A DNA stretch of 64,000 nucleotides, taken from Sva-07 sp963698435 (GTDB lineage: Bacteria; Actinomycetota; Acidimicrobiia; Acidimicrobiales; Ilumatobacteraceae). Below the pieces are notes generated by a model, which was given only the letters and a program-made list of their open reading frames with translations, had not been told where the DNA came from and ran no database searches. Shown here in pieces: positions 1 to 8,044 of this stretch; the first letter of the stretch is position 1, and every line of letters begins with the position of its first letter. The stretch spans positions 310,001 to 374,000 of the forward strand of contig CAVOQV010000018.1 in assembly GCA_963698435.1 (NCBI GenBank), read 5' to 3'. The translations under genes and the position numbers were made by a program.

Positions 1-118
1 CCTTCGGGTGGCTGAACAGCACACACCACGAGTCACCGAGCCACTCGTGGAAGCTGATCTCTCCCTGGGTGGTCGGCGCGGTGAAGTCGGGTGCGATGTC
101 GCCGAGGCGGACGGCCAT
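1..118 (-). CDS. Peroxiredoxin, N-terminal part (runs off the window)
   Basis: Only the first 39 codons are present. The peptide starts MAVRLGDIAPDF and reads TTQGEISFHEWLGDSW then VLFSHPK, the typical start of a Prx6/AhpC-type 1-Cys peroxiredoxin just before the DFTPVCTTE active-site block, which would lie outside the window. Such enzymes reduce peroxides in the cytoplasm with a peroxidatic cysteine. A clear ribosome binding site (AGGAG) sits about 7 nt before the ATG, which fixes the start. Subfamily and catalytic cysteine cannot be checked here. Confidence 0.8.
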   Translation of the reverse strand, partial: MAVRLGDIAPDFTAPTTQGEISFHEWLGDSWCVLFSHPK

Positions 119-226
119 GATGGATCTCCTGAGGGGAACTGTTCGACGCCGGGAGGCGCCATCCGGCAGACGATAGCGAATACCCGACAAAACCGGTCGG
201 AATATCCGGATTTGCCGGCCGGCCGG

Positions 227-967
227 TCAGGCGCGTGAGGGCGGGGCCACCGTCGGGGCCAGCGCCGCCGCCCGCTCGAACCACTCCGACGTGGCGGTCA
301 TCGGCGGGAGACCGCTCGCGAGCTGGAGCGCGGACTGCTTGAGACGCCGCGCCGAGCCGGCAGGGAACGAGGCGATCTCCGTCGCCAGCGCTTCGGCACG
401 GGCGCGGACCTGATCGTCGTCGACCACCTCGTGGGCGATCCCGAGGCGGAGCAGGTCGGGGCCGGTCAGCCGGGCGCCGGGGAGCACGATCTGCAGCACG
501 GTCGCCATCGGGTACCGGGCGACGAGCCACGCCAGGTTCATCGGCGCGTTCATCCCGAGCTGCGCCTCGCCGACCTGCAACCAGGCGTCGCGCCCGGCGA
601 CGATCAGGTCGCCCGCGACCGCGAACGCCGCACCGCCGTTGATCGCGTATCGCTCGAGGGCGACCACCACCGGTTTCGGGCACGCGCCCAGGGCGGTGTG
701 CGCCGCCCTCAGCGACGTCGATGCCGTCGGGAGCCAGGCTGGTGGCGGAGCAGCGTTGTACTCGGTGAGGTCGAGTCCCGAACAGAACGCTCCACCGGCG
801 CCGCACAGCAACACGACCTCGACCGAGTCGGCTGCGCTCGCCTCATCGACGTGGGCGGCCAACTCGTCGAGCATCGGCGCGATGATCGCGTTCTTCCGGT
901 GCGGACGGTGCAGCTCGATCATGGCAACGCCGTCGCGGTCGGTGCGTCGGACCAGCGGCTCGTCCAT
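227..967 (-). CDS. Enoyl-CoA hydratase/isomerase family protein
   Basis: A 246-residue crotonase-fold protein, the usual single-domain length. The oxyanion-hole segment GAGGAFCSGLDL is near residue 57 and the second segment (ALERYAINGGAAFAVAGD) near residue 103. The usual catalytic Glu region reads QLGMNAPMN, so hydratase chemistry is not assured and the substrate is unknown. The stop of the acyl-CoA dehydrogenase gene lies 9 bp upstream on the same strand, so the two are probably cotranscribed and act in acyl-CoA (beta-oxidation-like) metabolism. Family call is firm, reaction is inferred. Confidence 0.85.
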   Translation of the reverse strand: MDEPLVRRTDRDGVAMIELHRPHRKNAIIAPMLDELAAHVDEASAADSVEVVLLCGAGGAFCSGLDLTEYNAAPPPAWLPTASTSLRAAHTALGACPKPVVVALERYAINGGAAFAVAGDLIVAGRDAWLQVGEAQLGMNAPMNLAWLVARYPMATVLQIVLPGARLTGPDLLRLGIAHEVVDDDQVRARAEALATEIASFPAGSARRLKQSALQLASGLPPMTATSEWFERAAALAPTVAPPSRA

Positions 968-976
968 CGGTGGTCC

Positions 977-2170
977 TCAGTTCCTCGGGAGTTCGGAGAA
1001 GGGCGTGTTGCGGTCGGGCCCCGGTTCGCGCGGCAGGCCCAGGACGCGTTCCCCGAGGGTGTTCTTCTGGATCTCGTCGGTCCCGCCGCCGAGGGACATC
1101 CCGCGGCAGTTGAGTACGTGGTACGCGAAGTAGTCGTCGTCGACGTCGTCGGGATCCCACGCCGCAGCGGTGGGCCCGCCGAGGAGGTGGGCGAGCTGTG
1201 CGGCGCGGCGTCCCTGGATCGTGCGCCAGAGTTTGCCGATCGACGGGTGCAGGCCCCGTGCGGTTCCCCACGGCACCAGCCGTTCGCCGATGTACACCGC
1301 CGCCAGTTCCTGTCGCACCAGTGGATCGGCGAGCCGGTCGTGCTCGCGGGCTCGTGCGACGAGCCCGCTGAAGGGAAGCGGGGAGCGACCGGCCTTCGAC
1401 TTCGCCTCGTCATCGGTCAGATTGCCGCGGCCCAGCGAGGTCCGCTCGTGTGCCAGCAGCGCGACCGCGAGACCCCATCCGCCGTTGACGTCGCCGACGA
1501 CCCAGTCGCCCGGCACGCGCGCCTCGTCGAGGAACACCTCGTTGAATTCCGCCACGCCGGTCATCTGCACGAGCGGACGGACCGTGACACCCGGCTGATG
1601 CATCGGCAGGACGAACATCGTGATGCCACTGTGCTTGGGGACGTCGAAGTCGGTGCGCGCGATCAGGATGCCGAGGTCGGCGTGATGTGCTCCGGAGGTC
1701 CACACCTTCTGTCCGGTGATCACCCATTCGTCGCCGTCGAGGATTGCTCGCGTGGTCAGTCCCGCGAGGTCGGAGCCGGCGCCCGGTTCGGAGTACAGCT
1801 GGCACCAGATCTCTTCGCCGCGCAGTGCCGGCGGGACGAATCGTTGCTGTAGTGCCGGGGTCGCGTGGTCGATCAGGGTGGGCACGGTCATCCCGAGCCC
1901 GATCCCGAACAGAGCATCCTCGCCGGGCAGGAGCTCGCGGCTCTCGTCGCGAAACGCCCGGTCGTATTCGGCCGGGAGTCCCGCGCCACCGAGCTCGGTC
2001 GGGTACGAGATCCCGGCGAGTCTGGCGTCGAACAGTGCCCGTCGGTAGGCCTTGGCTCGCGCCATGGTGCCCTCGTGGGCGTCGAGCAGCGCAGGGAGCT
2101 CGGTGAAGAACGAACGCACCCGGCGGCGGAAGTCGGGGATCGACTCGAGCGGGGGATCGGTGGCGGTCAT
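977..2170 (-). CDS. Acyl-CoA dehydrogenase family protein
   Basis: A 397-residue flavoprotein of normal acyl-CoA dehydrogenase length. Visible hallmarks are the FAD/substrate-binding stretch CQLYSEPGAGSDLAGL, then WVITGQKVWTSGAHHAD in the middle domain and the C-terminal GGGTDEIQKNTLGERVLGLP. The start chosen is MTATDPPLE; the open frame extends further upstream but that extension is low-complexity and unlike the family. FAD-dependent alpha,beta-desaturation of an acyl-CoA is the expected role. Upstream of and likely cotranscribed with the crotonase gene ending at 227. Substrate unknown. Confidence 0.9.
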   Translation of the reverse strand: MTATDPPLESIPDFRRRVRSFFTELPALLDAHEGTMARAKAYRRALFDARLAGISYPTELGGAGLPAEYDRAFRDESRELLPGEDALFGIGLGMTVPTLIDHATPALQQRFVPPALRGEEIWCQLYSEPGAGSDLAGLTTRAILDGDEWVITGQKVWTSGAHHADLGILIARTDFDVPKHSGITMFVLPMHQPGVTVRPLVQMTGVAEFNEVFLDEARVPGDWVVGDVNGGWGLAVALLAHERTSLGRGNLTDDEAKSKAGRSPLPFSGLVARAREHDRLADPLVRQELAAVYIGERLVPWGTARGLHPSIGKLWRTIQGRRAAQLAHLLGGPTAAAWDPDDVDDDYFAYHVLNCRGMSLGGGTDEIQKNTLGERVLGLPREPGPDRNTPFSELPRN

Positions 2171-2257
2171 GATCGTTGCCGACCCTACGCGGGCGCTGCG
2201 TGCACGCCCGGCTTGGAACCGATGTGCACGCTCGAGGCGGGGCTCTACGCTGGCGGC

Positions 2258-2641
2258 ATGAGCATTCCCGTTGCGATCGAGGACCTGGCCGCTGCGACCG
2301 GCAGGTACGGCTGGGCGTACCTCCTGACAGTTCGCGACGACCTGCGGCCTCACATCGTGGCGGTGACGCCGACGTGGGACGGCGACCAGCTGGTGATGTC
2401 GGTCGGGCGGGGGACTGCACGCAATGCGGCAGCGCGTTCAGCGATCTCGCTGTGCTACCCGCCGGTTGACGACGGCGGATACAGCCTGATCGTCGACGGG
2501 ACAGCCACCGTCGTGGACGAGGCGTCCGTACGATTCGCGCCAACCGGCGCCGTGCTGCACCGCCCTGCACCGGATGGGTTCACGGGTTCGACGACAGGGT
2601 GCGGCAACGATTGCGAGCCGGTCGGTCCACTGGGGGGTTGA
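2258..2641 (+). CDS. Pyridoxamine 5'-phosphate oxidase-like FMN/F420-binding protein
   Basis: A 127-residue split-barrel protein. It begins MSIPVAIEDLAAATGRYGWAYL, has the strand pattern HIVAVTPTWDGDQLVMSVGRGTARN and ends with TTGCGNDCEPVG, a tail I associate with small actinobacterial PPOX-type proteins. These proteins bind FMN, F420 or haem and reduce small substrates; the cofactor here cannot be decided from sequence. The ATG at 2258 is preferred over a much longer open frame upstream, which is an antisense shadow of the acyl-CoA dehydrogenase. The stop codon lies inside the loop of a terminator-like hairpin. Confidence 0.75.
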   Translation: MSIPVAIEDLAAATGRYGWAYLLTVRDDLRPHIVAVTPTWDGDQLVMSVGRGTARNAAARSAISLCYPPVDDGGYSLIVDGTATVVDEASVRFAPTGAVLHRPAPDGFTGSTTGCGNDCEPVGPLGG

Positions 2642-2652
2642 GGACCGACCGG
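2618..2652. terminator. Hairpin between convergent genes
   Basis: Perfect 11-bp arms CCGGTCGGTCC (2618-2628) and GGACCGACCGG (2642-2652) enclose a 13-nt loop. It sits between convergent genes ending at 2641 (+) and 2675 (-), so it probably acts as a bidirectional terminator. There is no T-tract. Confidence 0.6.
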
Positions 2653-2674
2653 CTGCAGCCGCAGCGTGCGGCGA

Positions 2675-3211
2675 TCAGGCGGCTCGATCGACGAGCTCGA
2701 GTCGAATCGTGTTGAGCGGTCCGCGTTTCACGGTCGCTACGGCATCGCGGCGGGTGCCACCGAGCCACACGGCGACGTTCGGGTCGGCTTCGGCGTTGCG
2801 GATCCACTGTGAGTTGGAGCGCACGGTGCTGACCGTCAGCGTGTCGCCGAGTCGGGTGGAGAGCACCGGCACGGGGCGAGGGAGGCCCGAGCGACGTCCC
2901 GTCGTTTCGAGCACGACGGCGCCGGCGCCGATCGGGAGCGGATTGCCAATGCCGGCACGGACCACTGGACGAACGACCCCGTTGAGCGCGGAGAAGCCCC
3001 GCTTGGTGAGTGAGTCGGTCAATGTACGCATGGTTCGAACAACCGACCGACGTCCCCAGATATTCCTCGGCCCCCCTCGCGCGTCACCCCGTCGGGTGGG
3101 CGTGGTGACGTCACTCTGGAGCCAACCGTCGAGCACGAAGGCTGTGCCGATCACCAACGCAACGACGATCGCGCCGGCGCCGGCCAGGACGCGGGGCTCA
3201 CAGTCCGGCAT
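2675..3211 (-). CDS. Deazaflavin (F420)-dependent nitroreductase-family protein, membrane-anchored
   Basis: A 178-residue protein with a hydrophobic N-terminal segment (about residues 9-30) followed by a Ddn-like split-barrel domain: VLETTGRRSGLPRPVPVL, then TVRSNSQWIRNAEADPNVAVWLGG. The family (DUF385, F420H2-dependent Ddn-type reductases) transfers hydride from reduced F420. The start at 3211 overlaps the upstream gene end by 14 nt and supplies the membrane anchor; an internal Met near residue 61 would give a soluble form. Cotranscription with the molybdopterin oxidoreductase and cytochrome b genes suggests a role in the same membrane redox process. Confidence 0.75.
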   Translation of the reverse strand: MPDCEPRVLAGAGAIVVALVIGTAFVLDGWLQSDVTTPTRRGDARGGPRNIWGRRSVVRTMRTLTDSLTKRGFSALNGVVRPVVRAGIGNPLPIGAGAVVLETTGRRSGLPRPVPVLSTRLGDTLTVSTVRSNSQWIRNAEADPNVAVWLGGTRRDAVATVKRGPLNTIRLELVDRAA

Positions 3212-4004
3212 ACCAGTCGTAGCTGCGTTCGGCCCAGTAGTCAGCGGGGCGCTCGCGGGCGTAGCGGATCACGCCGATCCGCTTGAGGCACTTGATGCCG
3301 TACTTGTTGGGAGTGGCGAGACGCAATGGCGCGCCGTGGTCGAGATCGAGCGGCTCGGTGCCCTGGCGCAGGGCCAGCATCGTCTGGGGATGCATCGCTG
3401 ACGACATGTCCCAGCCGACGTAGTACAACCCGTCAGGGGTCTCGAAGCCGACGTAGGGAACGTCGCCGACCCGGTCGGCGTAGCGGGAATGGAAGTCGGC
3501 GAAACGGGTGCCGCCCCAGTGGACGATGCTCGACCAGCCCTCGATGCACTTGTGCTCGATGACCATGTCGCGCTCGGGGAGCGCTTCGAACGTCGAGATG
3601 TCGAGTTCGTCGAGCAGTTCGCCGTCGGGACCCTCCACGCGGACGGTCCAGGCGGCCACATCGATCTCGTTGCGGATGCCGATGCGGCCGTTGACCTGGA
3701 TCGGCGTCGCCTTCGAGATCGGGTGCTCTGGAGCGGACCGCCCCCCGGACAGGTTGCTCCACACGGTCTCGTTGAACTCGAGGGTCTCGCGCAGCGGCTT
3801 CGGGATGCCGCCGACGTTCGGTTGGTCCTGGAGCCAGTTCCAGCCGAGATAGGCAATGCCGACGCCGGCGGCGCCGGTGAGGAACGAGCGGCGGGAGCGC
3901 CGCTTGAGCTCCGACACCGGGATGGTCGGGGCGTCCTCGAGTTGTGCCCGGAGCTGTTCCTCTCGGGTGGGTTCGGGGTGGGTGGGTTCTGGCTGCTCGC
4001 TCAT
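3198..4004 (-). CDS. Molybdopterin-dependent oxidoreductase (sulfite oxidase family), Tat substrate
   Basis: A 268-residue protein with a twin-arginine-like signal (RRSRRSFLTGAAGVGIAYLG, about residues 35-55) and a sulfite-oxidase-fold catalytic domain. The conserved block IEHKCIEGWSSIVHWGGTRFAD holds the cysteine expected to ligate molybdenum; the KYGIKCLKRI motif is near the C-terminus. It most resembles YedY/MsrP-like and related periplasmic Moco enzymes. The gene follows a cytochrome b gene with a 4-nt ATGA overlap, giving a catalytic subunit plus membrane electron-transfer partner. Substrate is not evident. Confidence 0.85.
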   Translation of the reverse strand: MSEQPEPTHPEPTREEQLRAQLEDAPTIPVSELKRRSRRSFLTGAAGVGIAYLGWNWLQDQPNVGGIPKPLRETLEFNETVWSNLSGGRSAPEHPISKATPIQVNGRIGIRNEIDVAAWTVRVEGPDGELLDELDISTFEALPERDMVIEHKCIEGWSSIVHWGGTRFADFHSRYADRVGDVPYVGFETPDGLYYVGWDMSSAMHPQTMLALRQGTEPLDLDHGAPLRLATPNKYGIKCLKRIGVIRYARERPADYWAERSYDWYAGL

Positions 4005-4816
4005 GACGGTCCTCCGATCTGTGCGTCCTGCGTTTCGGTTTGCGGCACTGACGGCGCACTGGTCGTCGGGTCGTCGGTCGCAGGGGTCGGCGAGCGGCGT
4101 TCGACCACATAGCCCGTGACCATCGAGCGGAAGTTGCCCCACCCGGCTCGCAACACCTGCAGCACATGGACGAGAAAGAACAGTGCCAGCCCGATCGTCA
4201 TCCAGAAGTGGACGAGCCGGGCGCCCTGGTAACCGCCGAAGAGCAGCGGCAGCGGATACAGCTGGGTCGGCTTGTAGATCGCGAATCCGCTGACGACGAT
4301 GATCAGCGCCATCACGAGCACGGCGGTGTAGGAGATGCGCTGGGCGGCGTTGTACTTGCCCTGCGGCGGTACCTCCTTCCTGAGGTGGAGGTCGTGGAGC
4401 AGGACATCCTTCGCCTCCCGGGCGGCATGACGGTCGGGGAGGATGTGGCGCCACTCCTTCGTCGCCAGCAGGTAGATCGAGTAGATGGCGCCGTTGATGA
4501 CGAACAGCCAGCCGAACGCGAAGTGGAACGCCATGCCGCGGGCGAGCCGCCGTTCGAGGTCGAGCGTCTCGTAGACGGCGTCGGGGAAGAACGCGAACCA
4601 CTGCCAGCTGCCGATCCCGAGGGCGTAGACGTCCTCGGCCCAGTAGATGCGCAGCCCGCTCCAGATCATGACCATCAGCAGCGGGAAGTTGATCCAGTGG
4701 AGCCAGCGGATCGCCCGCGGGTGCACGAGCCGCGCGACCGGCTCGTCCGGTAGTGCAGCCTCAGCTGCGACGGCACCGGCGGAGGCGTCGTCGGTGTTGG
4801 TGGAGTCGATCGACAT
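4001..4816 (-). CDS. Cytochrome b561/b6-type membrane subunit
   Basis: A 271-residue integral membrane protein with about four to five transmembrane helices. Candidate haem-ligand histidines lie in RAIRWLHWINFPLLMVMIWSG, MAFHFAFGWLFVING and ARLVHFWMTIGLALFFLVHV. This matches the di-haem cytochrome b subunits that pass electrons between the quinone pool and periplasmic molybdoenzymes. First gene of the three-gene operon (cytochrome b, Moco enzyme, deazaflavin reductase-like). The polar, proline-rich C-terminal tail is not conserved-looking. Confidence 0.85.
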   Translation of the reverse strand: MSIDSTNTDDASAGAVAAEAALPDEPVARLVHPRAIRWLHWINFPLLMVMIWSGLRIYWAEDVYALGIGSWQWFAFFPDAVYETLDLERRLARGMAFHFAFGWLFVINGAIYSIYLLATKEWRHILPDRHAAREAKDVLLHDLHLRKEVPPQGKYNAAQRISYTAVLVMALIIVVSGFAIYKPTQLYPLPLLFGGYQGARLVHFWMTIGLALFFLVHVLQVLRAGWGNFRSMVTGYVVERRSPTPATDDPTTSAPSVPQTETQDAQIGGPS

Positions 4817-4969
4817 GTCAGCGACCGTACGCCCACCACCTGCGGCGGTCGATCGATCCGGGCCAGTGTTTCGTCCCCGTTCCCAGACGTTTCGTGATCG
4901 GACCGCATCGTCAGCGGTCGAATCCCGATCCGGAGCGAAGGAGGTACCGCAGTGGGACGGCCCGGCCAG

Positions 4970-5009
4970 CGATGAGCGAACCGGCCGTATCCGGTCGGTT
5001 CGCTCATCG
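4970..5009. repeat. Dispersed palindromic repeat, copy 1
   Basis: Perfect 14-bp arms CGATGAGCGAACCG (4970-4983) and CGGTTCGCTCATCG (4996-5009) with a 12-nt centre. It belongs to a family of about 42-nt palindromes, with another copy 20 bp away and two more at 63408-63510. It lies downstream of the fasciclin gene and upstream of the cytochrome b gene. Confidence 0.8.
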
Positions 5010-5030
5010 GTTGGGTGTTCGGGGTGGGGT

Positions 5031-5072
5031 GCGATGAGCGAGAGGCGCGTATGCGGTCGGTTCGCTCATCGC
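5031..5072. repeat. Dispersed palindromic repeat, copy 2
   Basis: A 42-nt unit with 11-bp arms GCGATGAGCGA / TCGCTCATCGC and the internal sequence GCGCGTATGCGGT that it shares with the copies at 63408 and 63469. It ends 20 bp before the stop of the fasciclin gene (minus strand) and may stop its transcription. Confidence 0.8.
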
Positions 5073-5091
5073 TGGCTGGGGTGGGGGACCG

Positions 5092-5795
5092 TCAGGCGGG
5101 CGCGAGGACGGTGTCGATCACGTGGATCACGCCGTTGGTGGCGAAGATGTCGGCCTCGACGATCTCGGCGCCGCCGATGGTGATCGTGTCACCGTCGACG
5201 GTGACCGGCAGCTCGGTGCCGGCGAGGCTCACGAACGGGTTGTCGACCATTCCAGCGACCATCGCCGAGTCGTCGCCCGCCTCGACGACGTGGCCCTGCA
5301 GCAGCGTCGAGAGGAACTCGGTGTCGGCGAGGGCGTCATCGGCGGTCATGCCCATCTCGCCGAGGTAGTCCATGAACGCCTCGTCGTTGGGTGCAAAGAT
5401 CGTGAACGGGCCGTCACCGGTCAGCGCCCCGGTCAGCCCGGCCGCGTCGACTGCTGCGACCAGGATGGTCAGATCGTCACGTGCGGACGCGACCACCAGG
5501 AGATCGCCCTCGGCAGCTGCCATGTCGTCGTCGGACATGTCGTCGTCGGACATGTCGTCGTCGGTCATGTCGTCGTCGGTCATGTCGTCGTCGGACATCT
5601 CATCGTCGGCATGTCGTCGTCGGACATGTCATCGTCGGACATGTCATCGGTCGTGTCGGTCATGTCGTCGTCGGACATCGCCTCCGTGGTGGCCGGGCTG
5701 GCCGCGGTGTCGGCGGCTGAGTTGTCGTCGCTCCCGCAGGCGGCGAGGGCGAGTGCCCCGACGATGGCGAGTGCGGCTGGTGTGCGTGTGCGCAT
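5092..5795 (-). pseudogene. Fasciclin (FAS1) domain lipoprotein, frame broken inside a 15-nt repeat
   Basis: Starting at 5795 the protein begins MRTRTPAALAIVGALALAACGSD, a signal peptide with lipobox LAAC. A low-complexity stretch of MSDDD/MTDDD pentapeptides follows, then a FAS1 domain (LLVVASARDDLTILVAAVDAAGL..., TIFAPNDEAFMDYLGEMG, near the end GVIHVIDTVLAPA). Signal peptide and FAS1 domain are in different frames: one repeat unit near 5600-5613 is 14 nt instead of 15. Total length is 704 nt, one short of 235 codons, so a single base deletion explains everything. FAS1 proteins usually act in surface adhesion. The break may be real, phase-variable or a sequencing error. Confidence 0.8.
5521..5681. 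repeat. 15-nt tandem repeat encoding M(S/T)DDD pentapeptides
   Basis: About ten units of CATGTCGTCGTCGGA and close variants run through the 5' part of the fasciclin lipoprotein gene. They encode an acidic linker between the lipid anchor and the FAS1 domain. One unit has lost one base (14 nt) and one is expanded and irregular, which is typical of slippage. Confidence 0.85.
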
Positions 5796-6005
5796 GGTGA
5801 ACTCCTTGGTTCGAACGTGGTCCCGGTCGGGACGACGCGCAAGGTAGGGCCGCCCCGTCGGGGAGTGCTCGCGTCCACGGCCGTGTTTCCCGAGGCGCTC
5901 GCGGCCGTTGTGTAGCTGTTTCTCGAACACGAAACGTTCCCGGAACGCAGGGCCGTCGCGACCCACGGTGACGCCGCCGAGCGAGCAGCTGCCTACTGTC
6001 TCTGC

Positions 6006-6953
6006 ATGACCTTCTCGTTCGAATCCACTACCGACGACGTGCTCGACGGCATCGATCTGTCGGGTCGCCACATCGTGATCACTGGCGCAGCCAGCGGCCT
6101 TGGCGAGGAGTCGACACGCGCGCTTGCAGCTCACGGCGCCTCGATCCTGATGCTCGCCCGCGACCCGCAGAAGAACGCCGACGCGGCAGCGCGCGTTCGT
6201 GCCGACGTGCCTGACGCCGACCTGTCGCTCGACACCGTCGATCTCGCCGACCTGTCGAGCATCCGTGCCTTCGCAGGCCGATACAACGAATCGGGTCGCT
6301 CGATCGACGTGCTGATGAACAATGCCGGGGTGATGGCTTGCCCGTTCGGTCACACCGCTGACGGGTTCGAGATGCAGTTCGGCACCAACCACCTCGGCCA
6401 CTTCGAGTTGACGCGACTCCTCGAACCGGCCGTCCTCGCCGGCGACGACCCGCGCATCGTCATCCTGTCGTCGGCTGCGCACGGCATCGCGGACGTCGAC
6501 CTCGAGGATCCCAACTTCGAGCACACCCCCTACGACGCGTGGGAGGCCTATGGCCGATCGAAGTCCGCCAACGCCCTGCACGCGCTTGCTCTGTCTCAGC
6601 GCCTCGACGGGGTGCTCTCGCTCTCGGTCCACCCCGGTGGGATCATGACCAACCTCGGGCGACACCTCAACGACGACCTGATGAAGCAGATGCTCGACCG
6701 TGCCAAGGAGCGCGCCGAGGCGGCCGGAGAATCCGGCGGCATGCAGTTCAAGTCGATCCCGCAGGGTGCCGCGACGCAGGTCTGGGCCGCGACGTCAGCG
6801 GAGCTCATCGGACACAACGGCGCATACCTCGCCGATTGCGGCGTTGGGGTGGAGGGCGGCAACATCGGCACCAACGGATTCGCGCCGTACATCGCCGACA
6901 CCAAGACGGCGGAGCGCCTGTGGTCGCTGAGCGAGCAAATGCTCGCCGGCTGA
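6006..6953 (+). CDS. Short-chain dehydrogenase/reductase (retinol dehydrogenase/WWOX-like)
   Basis: A 315-residue SDR. The nucleotide-binding motif TGAASGLG is at residues 22-29, NNAGVMA around residue 103, and the catalytic Tyr/Lys pair is in YGRSKSANA near residue 182, with Ser in VILSSAAHG. The insert after the active site (DVDLEDPNFEH) and the length resemble the retinol dehydrogenase/WW-domain oxidoreductase branch. A soluble NAD(P)-dependent oxidoreductase of unknown substrate. Transcribed alone or with the glutaminase gene 42 bp downstream. Confidence 0.9.
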   Translation: MTFSFESTTDDVLDGIDLSGRHIVITGAASGLGEESTRALAAHGASILMLARDPQKNADAAARVRADVPDADLSLDTVDLADLSSIRAFAGRYNESGRSIDVLMNNAGVMACPFGHTADGFEMQFGTNHLGHFELTRLLEPAVLAGDDPRIVILSSAAHGIADVDLEDPNFEHTPYDAWEAYGRSKSANALHALALSQRLDGVLSLSVHPGGIMTNLGRHLNDDLMKQMLDRAKERAEAAGESGGMQFKSIPQGAATQVWAATSAELIGHNGAYLADCGVGVEGGNIGTNGFAPYIADTKTAERLWSLSEQMLAG

Positions 6954-6995
6954 GATGGCACAGCGGGCTCGGTCCGGTCGGCCTACCGTGACGGC

Positions 6996-7976
6996 ATGAC
7001 CACCGAAGGACCGTCACACGAACAGCGAGTCTGGTTCCAACAGGTCTGCGTCGACCTGCACGAGCGCTACTCGACGCTGCAGGAGGGCGAGCCGGCGTCG
7101 TACATCCCGGAGCTGGCCGCCGTCGATCCGGATCGATTCGCGATCGCCGCGGTCACGCTCGACGGTGAGCAGATCCTCGTCGGCGACGTCGAGCAGGCCT
7201 TCACGATCCAGTCGATCTCGAAGCTGCTCGTGTACGGCCTGGCACTGGAGCTTCATGGCCGCGACGCCGTGCTCGCCAAGGTCGGGGTCTCGCCGACCGG
7301 CGACAGCTTCAACGCGATCGAGCTCGACGAAGCGACCAATCGGGCACCGAATCCGATGGTGAATGCCGGTGCCATTGCGGTCACCGACCTGGTCTCGGGC
7401 GACTCGGTCGAGGAACGTGTCGAGATCATGCGGTCGATGTACGAGCGCTACCTCGGTCGACGCCCGGAGATCGACCACGACGTCTGGGCGTCGGAACGTG
7501 CGACGGGCAACCGCAACCGGGCGATTGCCTACCTGATGCTGAGCCGCGGCATCGTGGGCGACGACGTCGAACAAACACTCGACCTCTACTTCGCGCAGTG
7601 CTCGGTGCTCGTCACCGTGGCCGACCTGGCCATGATCGGGGCCACCATCGCGAACTACGGGGTTCATCCGCTGACCGGGGAGCAGGTCGTGGCGCGTGAC
7701 GTGACGCGCGACATGCTGACGGTCGCACTCACGTGCGGGATGTACGACTACGCCGGCGAGTGGGCGTACTCGGTCGGCATTCCGGCGAAGAGTGGCGTCG
7801 GTGGCGGCATCCTCGGGATGCTGCCGGGCGCCGGCGGCATGGCCACGTTCTCGCCGCGCCTCGACGCGATCGGCAACAGCGTGCGCGGGCTGCGGGTGTT
7901 CGAAGAGCTGTCCGCCCAGTTCGAGATGCACCTGTTCGATCCCGACCGCCCCTGGCGCCGGCTGCCAGTTCGCTGA
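6996..7976 (+). CDS. glsA: Glutaminase (serine-dependent beta-lactamase fold)
   Basis: A 326-residue protein matching the GlsA family over its whole length. The Ser-x-x-Lys catalytic pair is visible in IQSISK (Ser73, Lys76); other family blocks are NRAPNPMVNAGAIA, ERATGNRNRAIAYLM, LYFAQCSVLVT, MYDYAGEWAY and KSGVGGGILG. It hydrolyses glutamine to glutamate and ammonia in the cytoplasm. No STAS or ankyrin domain is appended. The ATG at 6996 is 42 bp after the SDR stop. Confidence 0.95.
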   Translation: MTTEGPSHEQRVWFQQVCVDLHERYSTLQEGEPASYIPELAAVDPDRFAIAAVTLDGEQILVGDVEQAFTIQSISKLLVYGLALELHGRDAVLAKVGVSPTGDSFNAIELDEATNRAPNPMVNAGAIAVTDLVSGDSVEERVEIMRSMYERYLGRRPEIDHDVWASERATGNRNRAIAYLMLSRGIVGDDVEQTLDLYFAQCSVLVTVADLAMIGATIANYGVHPLTGEQVVARDVTRDMLTVALTCGMYDYAGEWAYSVGIPAKSGVGGGILGMLPGAGGMATFSPRLDAIGNSVRGLRVFEELSAQFEMHLFDPDRPWRRLPVR

Positions 7977-8044
7977 ACTCGTCGTCGGCCACGTCGCCGC
8001 TGCGCACGAACCCCTGGTCGACGACGGTCCACTACCGTGGCGTC

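Noticed and set aside
5521..5681. Tandem repeats resembling a CRISPR array
   Set aside because: Units are 15 nt, contiguous without spacers, and encode a pentapeptide linker.
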